From a virus: DNA of 37,014 nt. The stretch spans positions 1-37,014 of the IMG/VR virus record IMGVR_UViG_3300042197_004402; one strand, 5' to 3'. The position numbers and the translations under genes are program-made. This document shows positions 7,618 through 15,005 of this stretch, piece by piece. The notes beneath the pieces were generated by a model. It saw nothing but the letters and a program-made list of their open reading frames with translations. It did no database searches and was not told the DNA's origin. Each line of letters begins with the position of its first letter. Position 1 is the stretch's first letter.

Positions 7618-8052
7618 CTACTGGCACCACGACTGCCGCGCCGCGCCGCGGTATTCTCGAACCAGGCCCTGCTTTATCAGCATCTCACGTAGGCTCCGTC
7701 CGTCCAGCACGACGTCACCCAACACACGACCACCGTACTTGTCCCAGCTGTAGATCGTGACCCGGCGGTCTGTGCTGTGAGCCACTGCTTGCTTGACAAA
7801 CTGAGAGGCCAGCCGGCCCTGACGAAGTTCAGCGGCACATCGGGCTCTGGAGCCTGATTCAGGAGCATCCACTCCCCAGATTCTCACTGCTAGCTCGGGT
7901 CGCAGCGGAGCCGGCAGGTAAGGCGCGGCTATGACCACGGTGTCACCATCCGTGACACGCAGGATCCCAACCTCGTGAGTCACACCATTGGGGGGTGTTT
8001 GTGCCTGGGCCTGCACAGTCAAAAATAACAACACAAGCGTCAGATATTTCAT
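7618..8052 (-). CDS. Exported staphylococcal-nuclease-like (SNase) endonuclease
   Basis: The 144-residue protein starts with a classic Sec signal peptide (MKY, then a Leu/Val core, ending AQAQ at about residue 18). An SNase domain follows: VTDGDTVVI, VRIWGVDAPE (Arg and Asp/Glu positions equivalent to the active-site Arg35, Asp40 and Glu43 of the S. aureus enzyme) and DKYGGRVLGDV, containing the second catalytic Arg (Arg87 equivalent). The family cleaves DNA and RNA with Ca2+. The predicted leader implies release to the periplasm or outside, unlike T4 nucleases that degrade host DNA in the cytoplasm. Two Cys residues, in RARCAAE and at the C-terminus, could form a disulphide after export. The start is 9 nt after the stop of the upstream structural gene and has no clear Shine-Dalgarno, so it probably depends on coupling. 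Confidence 0.88.
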   Translation of the reverse strand: MKYLTLVLLFLTVQAQAQTPPNGVTHEVGILRVTDGDTVVIAAPYLPAPLRPELAVRIWGVDAPESGSRARCAAELRQGRLASQFVKQAVAHSTDRRVTIYSWDKYGGRVLGDVVLDGRSLREMLIKQGLVREYRGAARQSWCQ

Positions 8053-8061
8053 TGCTATTTT

Positions 8062-9840
8062 TTAAGTTAGTTCTTGCCAACCCAGTTCGGCCAACACATC
8101 AGCATTGTTTGCTGTGGCTGCCAGGGCCAGTGTTACTGTGTCGCTGACACCGGCCAATGTTCTACCCAGTTGAAACTGAAAGAAATCAATCGCACTCAAC
8201 TGGGTCAATTCTCTCGCAGCAGCATATCCGGTCTGTACCTCTATCCCGCCAGTCACAGCAGTGGCGGCTGTGTCATATTGTACAGTGCCCGTGGGGCTGG
8301 TACCGGCCCAGGTGGCTCCAGTCAGTGTGGCATTCTGCAACAATGTCCAGCGATAATAGTTAACACTGGGGCTTAGTACATCAACCTGTCTTGGAAATAC
8401 TATGCTGTCCAATCTTGAAGGTGCCAGTCTGATACTGACAATGGGATAATATGTTCCAGCACTGACCAGGCGCCTGGTGGTAGTGCCTGTGCCCGCAGTC
8501 TGCGTGGTACCAAAATTGTTGTAACCACCTTCTGATATCACTGTGCTACAAATCTGTGTCATCATGCTGGCGCCGCTGGTGGCACCTGTGTTGGTTATCT
8601 CATAGCGTATAGGCAAGGTAGCTGTGGTCATATAGACCCGAGTATTGCCTGGCTGATTGGCATGGTTGAATGTATGGCAAGTGATCAACACACCGTCGAT
8701 GATGAATCCAACCCTGACACTGCCCACTCCCAACCACTCCACATCAGCAAACTGTATCTGTGTGCGATCGGGATACAGTGTAATGCCCGAGGGATTGTTT
8801 GTGCCACCTGCACCATTCAATCTATCACCGTTCCAGGCATCTTGTCTGACCCGTTCTTCCACCCCAGTGGATCCCGATCGAATAACAAAGTAGTTGTAGG
8901 TGCCATCATTTTCAAAGAACACACCATCGTTGGCGCCAAACAGGCCCACTCGCTGGCGCAGATTGGTTTTAGGAGTAGCCATACACAATGTGTTGAGTGT
9001 GAGTTGGCTTTTGCCGGGCTGATAAGGAAACACTTTGGTTGATTCTCTTATCACAGAATCACCCGGGGCAGAACCCACGTTGAGTTGGAAACTACTCTGA
9101 CTGCTCACGTAGACCACATTGGCTGTGCCCACATTTACATTGCTGAATTGACCGTGATCATAGTATCTAGCATTGGTATCAAACAATGTATAAGGTTCAC
9201 TCACGCGCAAACGGCCAAAGGCATCTAGTGTTTGACCACCGAATCCTGACACTGCCACCGTGGCATCCTGGGCCAGAACCACATTGGCGTTTCCGGTGAT
9301 GCCCACATTGCCTGTCACAGACCAAGGAGTGGTGCCCTGTGTGACCGTGACATTGCCCAGTATTCCCACATTACCACTGACCGGCAGAGTATTGCCTGTC
9401 AGTACCACATTGCCCAAACTAGTTACACCTACATTTCCACCAGTGATGTTGGCGTTGGCTGTGCCAGTAATGCCCACCGATCCATCTACTGTGATTGATC
9501 CACCGCCGTCAACTATGGTAACATTGCCAGACACCGAAGACACCGCCACCGTTCCAGACACCGCAGCATTGGTATTGCCGGTTATCACCCAGGGTGAGGT
9601 GCCTTGGTACACAGTGACATTGCCTGATTCTACCCGAACTGGTAGGGCGTTGCCCGATATGTCAACATTGCCCAGTGCCAGGATTTCTACGTCGCTGACA
9701 TTGACGTTGCCCACATTGCTAAGAGTCAACTGAGCATCTGTACGCATGTACACATTGCCAGTGGCCGAATCCAGGGCCAAGGCCTGTGTGATGTTGCGCA
9801 GGTACCAGGGTGCTACTTCGGTGGGGTTGGGTTCGGCCAT
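8062..9840 (-). CDS. Virion structural protein with fibre-like N-terminus and FGRLRVS-type C-terminal domain
   Basis: Residues 1 to about 205 are repetitive, with GNV, GNVGITGNAN and VSGTVAVSSVSGNVT-like strands suggesting a beta-solenoid or fibre stalk. From about residue 212 (LDAFGRLRVSEPYTLFD) to the end is a domain I recognise from many T4-like and marine phage structural proteins, including VFPYQPGKSQLTLNTL, LRQRVGLFG, FVIRSGSTG, EWLGVGSVRVGFIIDG and HTFNHAN. It may bind ligands or act as a fibre or whisker head; the function is not established to my knowledge. There is no Shine-Dalgarno before ATG 9840, but an AATAAATA late-type box ends 7 nt upstream. The gene follows the 98-residue protein by 13 nt, and a secreted nuclease follows it. 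Confidence 0.75.
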   Translation of the reverse strand: MAEPNPTEVAPWYLRNITQALALDSATGNVYMRTDAQLTLSNVGNVNVSDVEILALGNVDISGNALPVRVESGNVTVYQGTSPWVITGNTNAAVSGTVAVSSVSGNVTIVDGGGSITVDGSVGITGTANANITGGNVGVTSLGNVVLTGNTLPVSGNVGILGNVTVTQGTTPWSVTGNVGITGNANVVLAQDATVAVSGFGGQTLDAFGRLRVSEPYTLFDTNARYYDHGQFSNVNVGTANVVYVSSQSSFQLNVGSAPGDSVIRESTKVFPYQPGKSQLTLNTLCMATPKTNLRQRVGLFGANDGVFFENDGTYNYFVIRSGSTGVEERVRQDAWNGDRLNGAGGTNNPSGITLYPDRTQIQFADVEWLGVGSVRVGFIIDGVLITCHTFNHANQPGNTRVYMTTATLPIRYEITNTGATSGASMMTQICSTVISEGGYNNFGTTQTAGTGTTTRRLVSAGTYYPIVSIRLAPSRLDSIVFPRQVDVLSPSVNYYRWTLLQNATLTGATWAGTSPTGTVQYDTAATAVTGGIEVQTGYAAARELTQLSAIDFFQFQLGRTLAGVSDTVTLALAATANNADVLAELGWQELT

Positions 9841-9847
9841 GATCTTT

Positions 9848-9855
9848 TATTTATT
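9848..9855 (-). promoter_or_regulatory. Late promoter-like box AATAAATA, 7 nt before ATG 9840
   Basis: Minus-strand AATAAATA (7 of 8 to TATAAATA) ends 7 nt before the ATG, so the predicted start site leaves a leader of about 2 nt. It overlaps the stop codon of the upstream gene. Confidence 0.5.
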
Positions 9856-10150
9856 AGGTCAGGCGCACATAGACCTGTCCTGACACCTGATAGTAGGCAG
9901 CGCCCAGAGCCGTGCCCCCAGCAGCAGCGGCAGCGTCGTCGGCATAGGGACCCGGGATCGCAGGCAGGCTGGTCAAGGCACCTGCGGAGTTGCCTATGAA
10001 CAGGGCGGGAGGATCTGTCTCAAGGTTCACCACCAGCTCGCCCGGGCGTGCCGTACCATTGTAGTTCACAATGGTGGTCTGCGCGTTGTCCTTCATCACG
10101 GCACGGCTGATGCCCGTGATGTCGGTCCAGGGTGGTGGTGTCGTGGCCAT
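9854..10150 (-). CDS. Small structural or fibre-associated protein
   Basis: 98 residues. The segment ARPGELVVNLETDPPALFIG is the short strand-turn-strand module common at the start of phage receptor-binding and tropism-determinant proteins (GELVxNxxxxxLFIG). The end, PYADDAAAAAGGTALGAAYY with VYVRLT, is another motif frequently seen at the C-termini of phage fibre proteins. It probably accompanies the structural protein encoded immediately downstream. ATG 10150 has no Shine-Dalgarno; instead a GCTAAATA box ends 5 nt upstream, inside the end of the homing endonuclease gene. No enzyme motif is seen. It could be a remnant of a longer fibre split by the neighbouring mobile gene, though it reads as an intact small protein. 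Confidence 0.6.
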   Translation of the reverse strand: MATTPPPWTDITGISRAVMKDNAQTTIVNYNGTARPGELVVNLETDPPALFIGNSAGALTSLPAIPGPYADDAAAAAGGTALGAAYYQVSGQVYVRLT

Positions 10151-10155
10151 GCTTA

Positions 10156-10163
10156 TATTTAGC
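10156..10163 (-). promoter_or_regulatory. Late promoter-like box GCTAAATA, 5 nt before ATG 10150
   Basis: Minus-strand GCTAAATA shares the TAAATA core of the T4 late consensus. The 5-nt gap would put the T4-geometry start site exactly on the A of the ATG. It overlaps the stop codon of the homing endonuclease gene. Confidence 0.45.
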
Positions 10164-10956
10164 TGGTGCGGGCGGCACAGTGGTCACCGTGCCAGCGGGC
10201 GTACATGCCTACACTGGTTTCTTTGCCGCAGTGTTCACAAGTTTTCTTTTGCTGGCTAGGGTGCGTGCCTTGGGCCAGTCTCTTGAGATTGCTGGCAGAT
10301 CCAACCCAGGGATTCTTGCCCTCTGCTATCATTCTGCGGTTGTGGTCAGGACCAAGAAAGTTGTGCGTGCCTTCGGCTATGCGTTTGGCATTCATCTTTC
10401 CACCAGCATTAGGACTATTTCCATTCTGCCAGTGATGTATACCTTGCTCGCTGCGCCATTTGCTGGGATTATTTGCTATATTCACATGTGTTCCGCTTGC
10501 CATTGCTACTTTGGCATTTTGTCCATTTTTGTTGGGATTTCGATCACCTACAAGAGGATGTCTTCCTTCCTCTACTAGTTTTAGTTGTGCGTTTTTCAAC
10601 TTCACCGATGCATCTGGATCATTTCTCGACCAGTGATTGTCGCCAGACAGTTTTGCAACTACTTCTGGCCGTTTCATTGGATTATTTTCAGAATCAAAAC
10701 CTACAGGATCCGAAGTGACATTCATACAGCCAGGTTGACCATAGTGCTCGCGTAGGTATTCACCTTCTCGTTGCTTGAGAGTGTCAGCGTTATCCACAAA
10801 CTCCAATATCTCTCTTGTCAGAGTTGATCGATCTTTAATACTTTTTGGCCAAAGTCCGGATCCAATGTATCCATCATCAAGATTTTCAGTGCTGTGCCGC
10901 CCGATATAGTATTTGCCATTCTGGTGAGTGGTCTTGTATATGAAGTGATAGGTCAT
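10159..10956 (-). CDS. GIY-YIG homing endonuclease with NUMOD3-like repeats (Seg-type)
   Basis: The GIY-YIG domain opens the protein: YHFIYKTTHQNGKYYIGRHS, then DDGYIGSG, a conserved Arg in the following helix, and Glu in KQREGEYLREHYG. From about residue 100 come repeated segments such as NPMKRPEVVAKLSGDNHW and NPSKWRSEQGIHHW, a pattern resembling NUMOD3 DNA-binding modules. A C-terminal CEHCG...HGDHC cluster could bind zinc. Such enzymes cut an allele lacking the gene and spread by recombination. I place the start at ATG 10956, which begins directly with the GIY domain; the in-frame ATG at 10983 adds nine non-conserved residues. A GCTAAATA box lies 5 nt before ATG 10956 and no Shine-Dalgarno is present. 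It sits between gp23 and structural genes as a free-standing mobile gene; no intron ends are visible. Confidence 0.88.
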   Translation of the reverse strand: MTYHFIYKTTHQNGKYYIGRHSTENLDDGYIGSGLWPKSIKDRSTLTREILEFVDNADTLKQREGEYLREHYGQPGCMNVTSDPVGFDSENNPMKRPEVVAKLSGDNHWSRNDPDASVKLKNAQLKLVEEGRHPLVGDRNPNKNGQNAKVAMASGTHVNIANNPSKWRSEQGIHHWQNGNSPNAGGKMNAKRIAEGTHNFLGPDHNRRMIAEGKNPWVGSASNLKRLAQGTHPSQQKKTCEHCGKETSVGMYARWHGDHCAARTS

Positions 10957-10961
10957 ACTAC

Positions 10962-10969
10962 TATTTAGC
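10962..10969 (-). promoter_or_regulatory. Late promoter-like box GCTAAATA, 5 nt before ATG 10956
   Basis: The same 8-mer and the same 5-nt spacing occur as at 10156-10163. The T4-geometry start site would fall on the A of ATG 10956, which also supports choosing that ATG over 10983. Confidence 0.45.
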
Positions 10970-11013
10970 ATAGTCGCCCGCATTATGCAATATCAACAGG
11001 CAAAACAACCAAC

Positions 11014-11039
11014 AAAAAACCCACCGAAGTGGGTTTTTT
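11014..11039 (-). terminator. Strong intrinsic terminator after gp23 (bidirectional form)
   Basis: AAAAAACCCAC (11014-11024), loop CGAA, and GTGGGTTTTTT (11029-11039) form a GC-capped hairpin with an A tract on one side and a T tract on the other. On the minus strand it ends the head-gene operon 26 bp after the gp23 stop codon. It is symmetrical and could also stop plus-strand transcription. Confidence 0.85.
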
Positions 11040-11065
11040 GATTTTGATACAACTTCTTGATTTGC

Positions 11066-12262
11066 TTACGAGAACGACAAGTTCGAGACTGCTATCTCTC
11101 CCACATAATCGCCGGCGTTCCCGAATGAGGAGGCCGTATTCGTCAATTCTATGTAGCCATATCGGGTCATAAAGCTCACGACCGGTTCAAACGTGGTGGG
11201 ATCCAGCACAACGCCTGAGCTCATCAGGGGGATGTACGGGCAGTAGAATGCCGGAGCGTCAGCTTCCGACGAACCCTTGTAACCAACCAACACAGGTGTG
11301 GTGTCTGAAGCATACGAATCAACAAACACGCGCATGGCGCCGTTGAGCGTACCGACAAACTTGGTGTTGGTCGGGGCTTCAAAGGTGCCTTCGGTGGTAC
11401 GAGCAAAGGCCGAAGTGGTAGCCGATTGCAGCACTGTGAGTGCAGCCGAGCTAACCACTGCGTAGTTACCAGCACCACGACGTGTGCGCTGAGCGATCAG
11501 GTTGGCCACACGGTTGATCAACACAGCCAGGGCAGCGTGTTCGTCGCCAACGAATGTGGCAGTACCCGAAACAGTGGCTTGGTTGTATGTGAACTCGGTG
11601 TTGGCCAGGCTGCGCAGGCTCAAGAGGATTTCTTGGTCGATTTCAGCCGTGATTTCCTGGGCCAGAGCAGCCATGATTTCAGCTTCGACGTCGATGCCAT
11701 GCATGGCTTGGGCGTCTTGGGCCGATTCAAATGTCCAGCGAGCTTGCAGCTTGCGGGTCTTGGCTTCGACAGCTTGCTTGAGGATCTGCACTGAGATCTG
11801 CTTGCCGCCGGTGCCTTCCATGGTCGCTGTGTTACCGCCGGTGTAGGCAGTGGCAGTGCTCACATTCTGGGGAACAGTTGAGTAAGCAGTAGCGATGGTG
11901 AACGGGCTCAGAGCTTCTTGGCCAGCTGTGACCGAAGTAGCAGCAGCCGACGAATCAGTGAGGTTCTGGGCATAGCGCACGCGCAGAGTGTGGATCTGAC
12001 CCACGGGACCGGTCATGGGCTGCACACCAACCAGTTCGTTGGCGATCACAGTGGGCATGACACGGCGGATCACCGGCAGGATCACACGGTTCAGTGTGGC
12101 GATGTTGCCGGCAGCAGTGGAACCAGCTGATGCGTTTTCTTTGAGGTACCGGCGGGTATTCTCAAGGATAACCTTCATGCTGTTGCGTCGGGTACCGTTC
12201 AGACCTTCGAGCAGGGCCTCTTTGGTTTCTTCCCAACGGCTTTCTAGTAGTTCTTGTGACAT
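11066..12262 (-). CDS. 23: Major capsid protein gp23
   Basis: The 398-residue protein has the gp23 core signature: LPVIRRVMPTVIANELVGVQ followed by PMTGPVGQIHTLRVRY, matching T4 gp23 (RRAIPNLIAFDICGVQPMNSP as remembered). The region AQEITAEIDQEIL and the C-terminal FMTRYGYIE also fit. It is shorter than T4 gp23 (521 residues), mainly in the middle insertion region. A candidate gp21 processing site, Leu-Lys-Glu at residues 40-42 just before NASAGS, fits the (L/I)xE rule and would remove a 42-residue propeptide. ATG 12262 has CAGGAG with 6-nt spacing. The gene follows scaffold gp22 as in T4 and is followed by the terminator at 11014-11039. No late promoter box was seen directly upstream, so it may depend on read-through from farther upstream. 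Confidence 0.95.
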   Translation of the reverse strand: MSQELLESRWEETKEALLEGLNGTRRNSMKVILENTRRYLKENASAGSTAAGNIATLNRVILPVIRRVMPTVIANELVGVQPMTGPVGQIHTLRVRYAQNLTDSSAAATSVTAGQEALSPFTIATAYSTVPQNVSTATAYTGGNTATMEGTGGKQISVQILKQAVEAKTRKLQARWTFESAQDAQAMHGIDVEAEIMAALAQEITAEIDQEILLSLRSLANTEFTYNQATVSGTATFVGDEHAALAVLINRVANLIAQRTRRGAGNYAVVSSAALTVLQSATTSAFARTTEGTFEAPTNTKFVGTLNGAMRVFVDSYASDTTPVLVGYKGSSEADAPAFYCPYIPLMSSGVVLDPTTFEPVVSFMTRYGYIELTNTASSFGNAGDYVGEIAVSNLSFS

Positions 12263-12287
12263 TTAAGTCTCCTGTTTTTCAAAAAAA

Positions 12288-13382
12288 TCAAAGCCCGGCC
12301 AGACGCTTGAGGTCGATAACGTTGCTCTTGGCATCGCTGTCTCCCGGCTGGTTTGGAACTTCCTTATCACCAGTTACTGCTGTGATTGCTTCTGTGATCA
12401 CCCGGTTGGCTTTCACAGAACGATCTTCCAACACTGCTGGTAGATACTTCTCAAACGCGCTCTTTAGACGGGTAGTCTGCACGTTTTCTAGCAAATTACG
12501 CATGACGTCGGCTTTTTCTCTGTTGAGTGGAGCCAACAATTCTGTCATGAGGTCACGACGTTCATTGTGCTCACGTGTCATGCGTATTTCGCGTTCTTTT
12601 GACTCAACCAGCTGCTTGGCGCGCTCGCTGAGTTTGATGGCTTCAGCCAACTTACGATTCTTGTCAGCCAGCAGACCGTTGAGGCGGCGTACTTCTGCGT
12701 TCTCATTGAGGTGCGTGGCACCAAATTCTGCTGCATAGGCTTCAAAAATACGACGTCCAAAGTTGTTCTCGCGAGCAACACGGATGTCTTCTTGCAGTTG
12801 GGTGAGTTCGGCCTTGAGATGACGGCTAACTGATTGGCTCATCTTTTGGGCACTTTCCCGGATGAAACGTGCCTTGAGACTTTCCAACTTGCTGCGTGCT
12901 TCGCGTACCAGGCGTACCTTGGTTTCAACTACATCACGCTTGTCAGCAGCAAATTCCTGGATTTCACGAGCCAGGGCATGCACCACGAAGTTTTCCAGTT
13001 TTTGGACACCTTCGGTGTGCATGCGACGGTCCTGGCGCAGTTCGGTGATTTCTTCGGCCAGTTTTTTCACAAGGAAGTCGTTGAACTTGGTAGCCGACTC
13101 CTTCATCTGGGCCTGGAATTTCACACGATCTTCAGCCAGGGCACGACGTTCGTCGGCCACGGCCTGGACTTCTGCTGTGAGACCTTCAGTTACCATACGA
13201 TCTAGGGCTTCAACCATCACTGTCTTGTCATGCTCATAGCGTTGCGCAAACTCTTCTCTGAGTTCTGCACGCACCTGTTCACGGGCTTCTGTGATCTTGG
13301 TTTCCCAAGCTTCTGAAAGCTCTTTGCCAATTTCTTCCGTGATCAGGTTGCTGTCAAGCAATGGTTTAATAGCATCAAACAT
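12288..13382 (-). CDS. 22: Prohead core scaffolding protein gp22
   Basis: A 364-residue, almost entirely charged alpha-helical protein rich in Glu, Lys, Arg and Ala, with long coiled-coil stretches (for example residues 80-240), as expected for gp22. gp22 forms the internal core around which the gp23 shell assembles and is then degraded by gp21. Identification rests on synteny (gp21-gp22-gp23) plus composition and the N-terminal MFDAIKPLLDSNLI-like start. It is longer than T4 gp22 (about 269 residues). The start has a good AAGGAG with 8-nt spacing, and the gene begins 12 nt after the gp21 stop. Confidence 0.88.
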   Translation of the reverse strand: MFDAIKPLLDSNLITEEIGKELSEAWETKITEAREQVRAELREEFAQRYEHDKTVMVEALDRMVTEGLTAEVQAVADERRALAEDRVKFQAQMKESATKFNDFLVKKLAEEITELRQDRRMHTEGVQKLENFVVHALAREIQEFAADKRDVVETKVRLVREARSKLESLKARFIRESAQKMSQSVSRHLKAELTQLQEDIRVARENNFGRRIFEAYAAEFGATHLNENAEVRRLNGLLADKNRKLAEAIKLSERAKQLVESKEREIRMTREHNERRDLMTELLAPLNREKADVMRNLLENVQTTRLKSAFEKYLPAVLEDRSVKANRVITEAITAVTGDKEVPNQPGDSDAKSNVIDLKRLAGL

Positions 13383-13394
13383 GCCTGCTTCTCC

Positions 13395-14039
13395 TTAGAT
13401 TTTGAGATCTCGGATGAGGCGTTTTATTTCCCCACCCAAATATCTCCGTACCTTGTCGCTTTCGCCTGCTTCCCGAGCCATTTCAAAAATGCGATGTCCG
13501 TGTTTCATGTTGATGAGACCTTCGTAGATCGCCTGAGGATAAGCATTGGGAGCACTGGGTTGTGCGACCACATCAATAGTGACTATTTCAAAGTCACTAA
13601 CATGTCCTGTTCTATCGTCAACGTTGCCGCTGCCACGGCTGCTGACTCCCAGTTTCACACCTGACTGCAGCAAGGTGCGAATCAGTTCGCCCATGGGTGT
13701 GGGCAGAATCTTGAGTTTGCCGCAGCCGGCATGACCATCCATCCACATGCCTTCTACCGAATGGCACACGCGATCAAGGTTGATCTTGAGATCGTCAGGA
13801 TGGTCCACTTCGCCCAGCACTGAGTTACCACTGCGGATCTGCTCGTTGATGGTTTCCACTGCTTTGAAAATCTCTTGCCGTGGGTAGATGCGTTCGTTGG
13901 CGTTGCGCTTGTCACCTTCGATACAGATGCCCTTGAGGTAAAGGTTTTTACCGCCTTTACCCGTGGCATCATCTTCAGTGATAACCTCGATCTGTGCCTG
14001 ACTAAAGGTCAGATCCTCTCTGAGGTACCGTGCGCTCAT
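13395..14039 (-). CDS. 21: Prohead core protease gp21
   Basis: 214 residues, the usual size. Motifs of the phage prohead serine protease fold are present: GICIEGDKRNANERIYPR (residues 37-54), LGEVDHPDD with catalytic His80, and GVSSRGSG with the nucleophilic Ser at 133 or 134, followed by VVAQPSAPNAY. gp21 degrades the internal scaffold and trims gp23 after prohead assembly, preferring sites after (L/I)xE. Order in the operon is gp67/68, gp21, gp22, gp23 as in T4. The start follows the gp67/68 stop by 6 nt, so coupling is likely. Confidence 0.93.
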   Translation of the reverse strand: MSARYLREDLTFSQAQIEVITEDDATGKGGKNLYLKGICIEGDKRNANERIYPRQEIFKAVETINEQIRSGNSVLGEVDHPDDLKINLDRVCHSVEGMWMDGHAGCGKLKILPTPMGELIRTLLQSGVKLGVSSRGSGNVDDRTGHVSDFEIVTIDVVAQPSAPNAYPQAIYEGLINMKHGHRIFEMAREAGESDKVRRYLGGEIKRLIRDLKI

Positions 14040-14045
14040 GGGTCA

Positions 14046-14903
14046 TTAGCCCTTACGACCGCTGGGCAACGGGCTCTTGACATTGACGCCAGTGGCCTGT
14101 GCCAAGTGCGGCTTGGTTGCTGCAGCGGGCTTTTGTGTGCCTTGTGCCGGAGTGTTGCCCACTCGACCAATCATGTCCTTGGCAGTGGGTGCCGGACGAC
14201 CCTGTGCAGTGTCGCCGGTCATCCGGACCGGATCTGCCATGGAGCCACGCGCACCTGTGTTGTTGGCATTGACGCTTTTCTTGTTGACCGATCCTTCTTC
14301 AGCGGTCACGGGCTTGGGGGCTGCCTTGAGGCTCACTGCCTCCATGGCCGGGCGAGGTTCCATGTCCATGTCCATGTCCATGTCCATGTCCATGTCCATT
14401 TCTTCGGTGTCGTCCATTTCAATGGCATCACCACCTTCGTCGGGGCCCATCATGTCGCCGTTGCCGTCTTGATCATCGCCCATGAGCTCTTCAAACTCAG
14501 CCATGAGTTCATCCAGTTTGTCTTCCAGGTCCATGACACGGTCTTCGAGTTCTTCGTCTCCACCAACATCGGCATGATGATCTTCTTTGTCATCCTCGTC
14601 GTCTTGGTCCATGTCTGCTGACATTTCGTCCTCGTCCTCGGCTTCCATGTGCATGTCGCTTTCTTCGTCCATTTCGACGTCGTCGATCAGGTCGTCAGCA
14701 GCATCGCCGCCCATGGCTTCGTCCAGTTCTTCTTCCTCTTCGTGCTTGGCCTCGTCGAGTTCTTCGTCTTCTTGGGCTTCTTCGGCCATGATATCTTCGT
14801 AAATCTCGCGGCTCTTTTCCACCACGATATCGTGGAAAAGCTCGCGAGCCTTTTGTTCTTCATCGTTGATCACATACTCGATCAACTGTTCAAATCTGTT
14901 CAT
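14046..14903 (-). CDS. 67: Acidic prohead core protein (gp67/gp68-like)
   Basis: 285 residues. The N-terminus (FEQLIEYVINDEEQKARELF, then VVEKSREIYEDIM) resembles the helical start of T4 gp67/gp68. It is followed by an extremely acidic Asp/Glu/Met stretch (about residues 43-175) and a low-complexity Lys/Ala/Pro-rich tail. These small internal proteins of T4 help core assembly and prohead shape; in cyanophage-type relatives a single longer acidic protein occupies this place between gp20 and gp21. The acidic stretch ends in six Met-Asp repeats encoded by a hexanucleotide tandem repeat. The start has CAGGAG with 8-nt spacing and a proper late promoter (14934-14941) with a leader of about 25 nt. 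Assignment is by synteny and N-terminal similarity. Confidence 0.8.
   Translation of the reverse strand: MNRFEQLIEYVINDEEQKARELFHDIVVEKSREIYEDIMAEEAQEDEELDEAKHEEEEELDEAMGGDAADDLIDDVEMDEESDMHMEAEDEDEMSADMDQDDEDDKEDHHADVGGDEELEDRVMDLEDKLDELMAEFEELMGDDQDGNGDMMGPDEGGDAIEMDDTEEMDMDMDMDMDMDMEPRPAMEAVSLKAAPKPVTAEEGSVNKKSVNANNTGARGSMADPVRMTGDTAQGRPAPTAKDMIGRVGNTPAQGTQKPAAATKPHLAQATGVNVKSPLPSGRKG
14359..14399 (-). repeat. Hexanucleotide microsatellite encoding (Met-Asp)n
   Basis: TCCATG is repeated six times plus a partial copy, without interruption on the plus strand. On the coding minus strand it gives a run of six Met-Asp pairs followed by Met-Glu inside the acidic core protein. Units are in frame, so slippage would change length without a frameshift. 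Confidence 0.9.
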
Positions 14904-14933
14904 GAGAGAAACTCCTGTAGGAAAGTGTGTTTT

Positions 14934-14941
14934 TATTTACA
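14934..14941 (-). promoter_or_regulatory. Late promoter TGTAAATA for the core/capsid gene group
   Basis: Minus-strand TGTAAATA (7 of 8 to TATAAATA) lies 30 nt before ATG 14903, predicting a leader of about 25 nt that holds the CAGGAG site. A 7-bp stem (14939-14945 with 14958-14964) overlaps its upstream edge. It is well placed to drive gp67/68, gp21, gp22 and gp23. Confidence 0.65.
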
Positions 14942-15005
14942 CAACTCATTGAAAGTCGTTGTGTTAAGGGGCTAAATCGGCAAAATTTGCAAAATTATTA
15001 CAGTT

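Noticed and set aside
7650-7672. A tRNA T-loop-like GGTTCGAG on the minus strand
   Set aside because: It lies inside the SNase reading frame and no acceptor, D or anticodon arms can be built around it.
13875-14621. A 248-codon plus-strand frame with a His-Val repeat
   Set aside because: It is the antisense shadow of the acidic core protein and its Met-Asp microsatellite; gp21 and gp67/68 on the minus strand explain the sequence.
14939-14964. 7-bp stem upstream of the acidic core gene as a terminator
   Set aside because: On neither strand is it followed by a T tract; it overlaps the late promoter box and is more likely incidental or regulatory.
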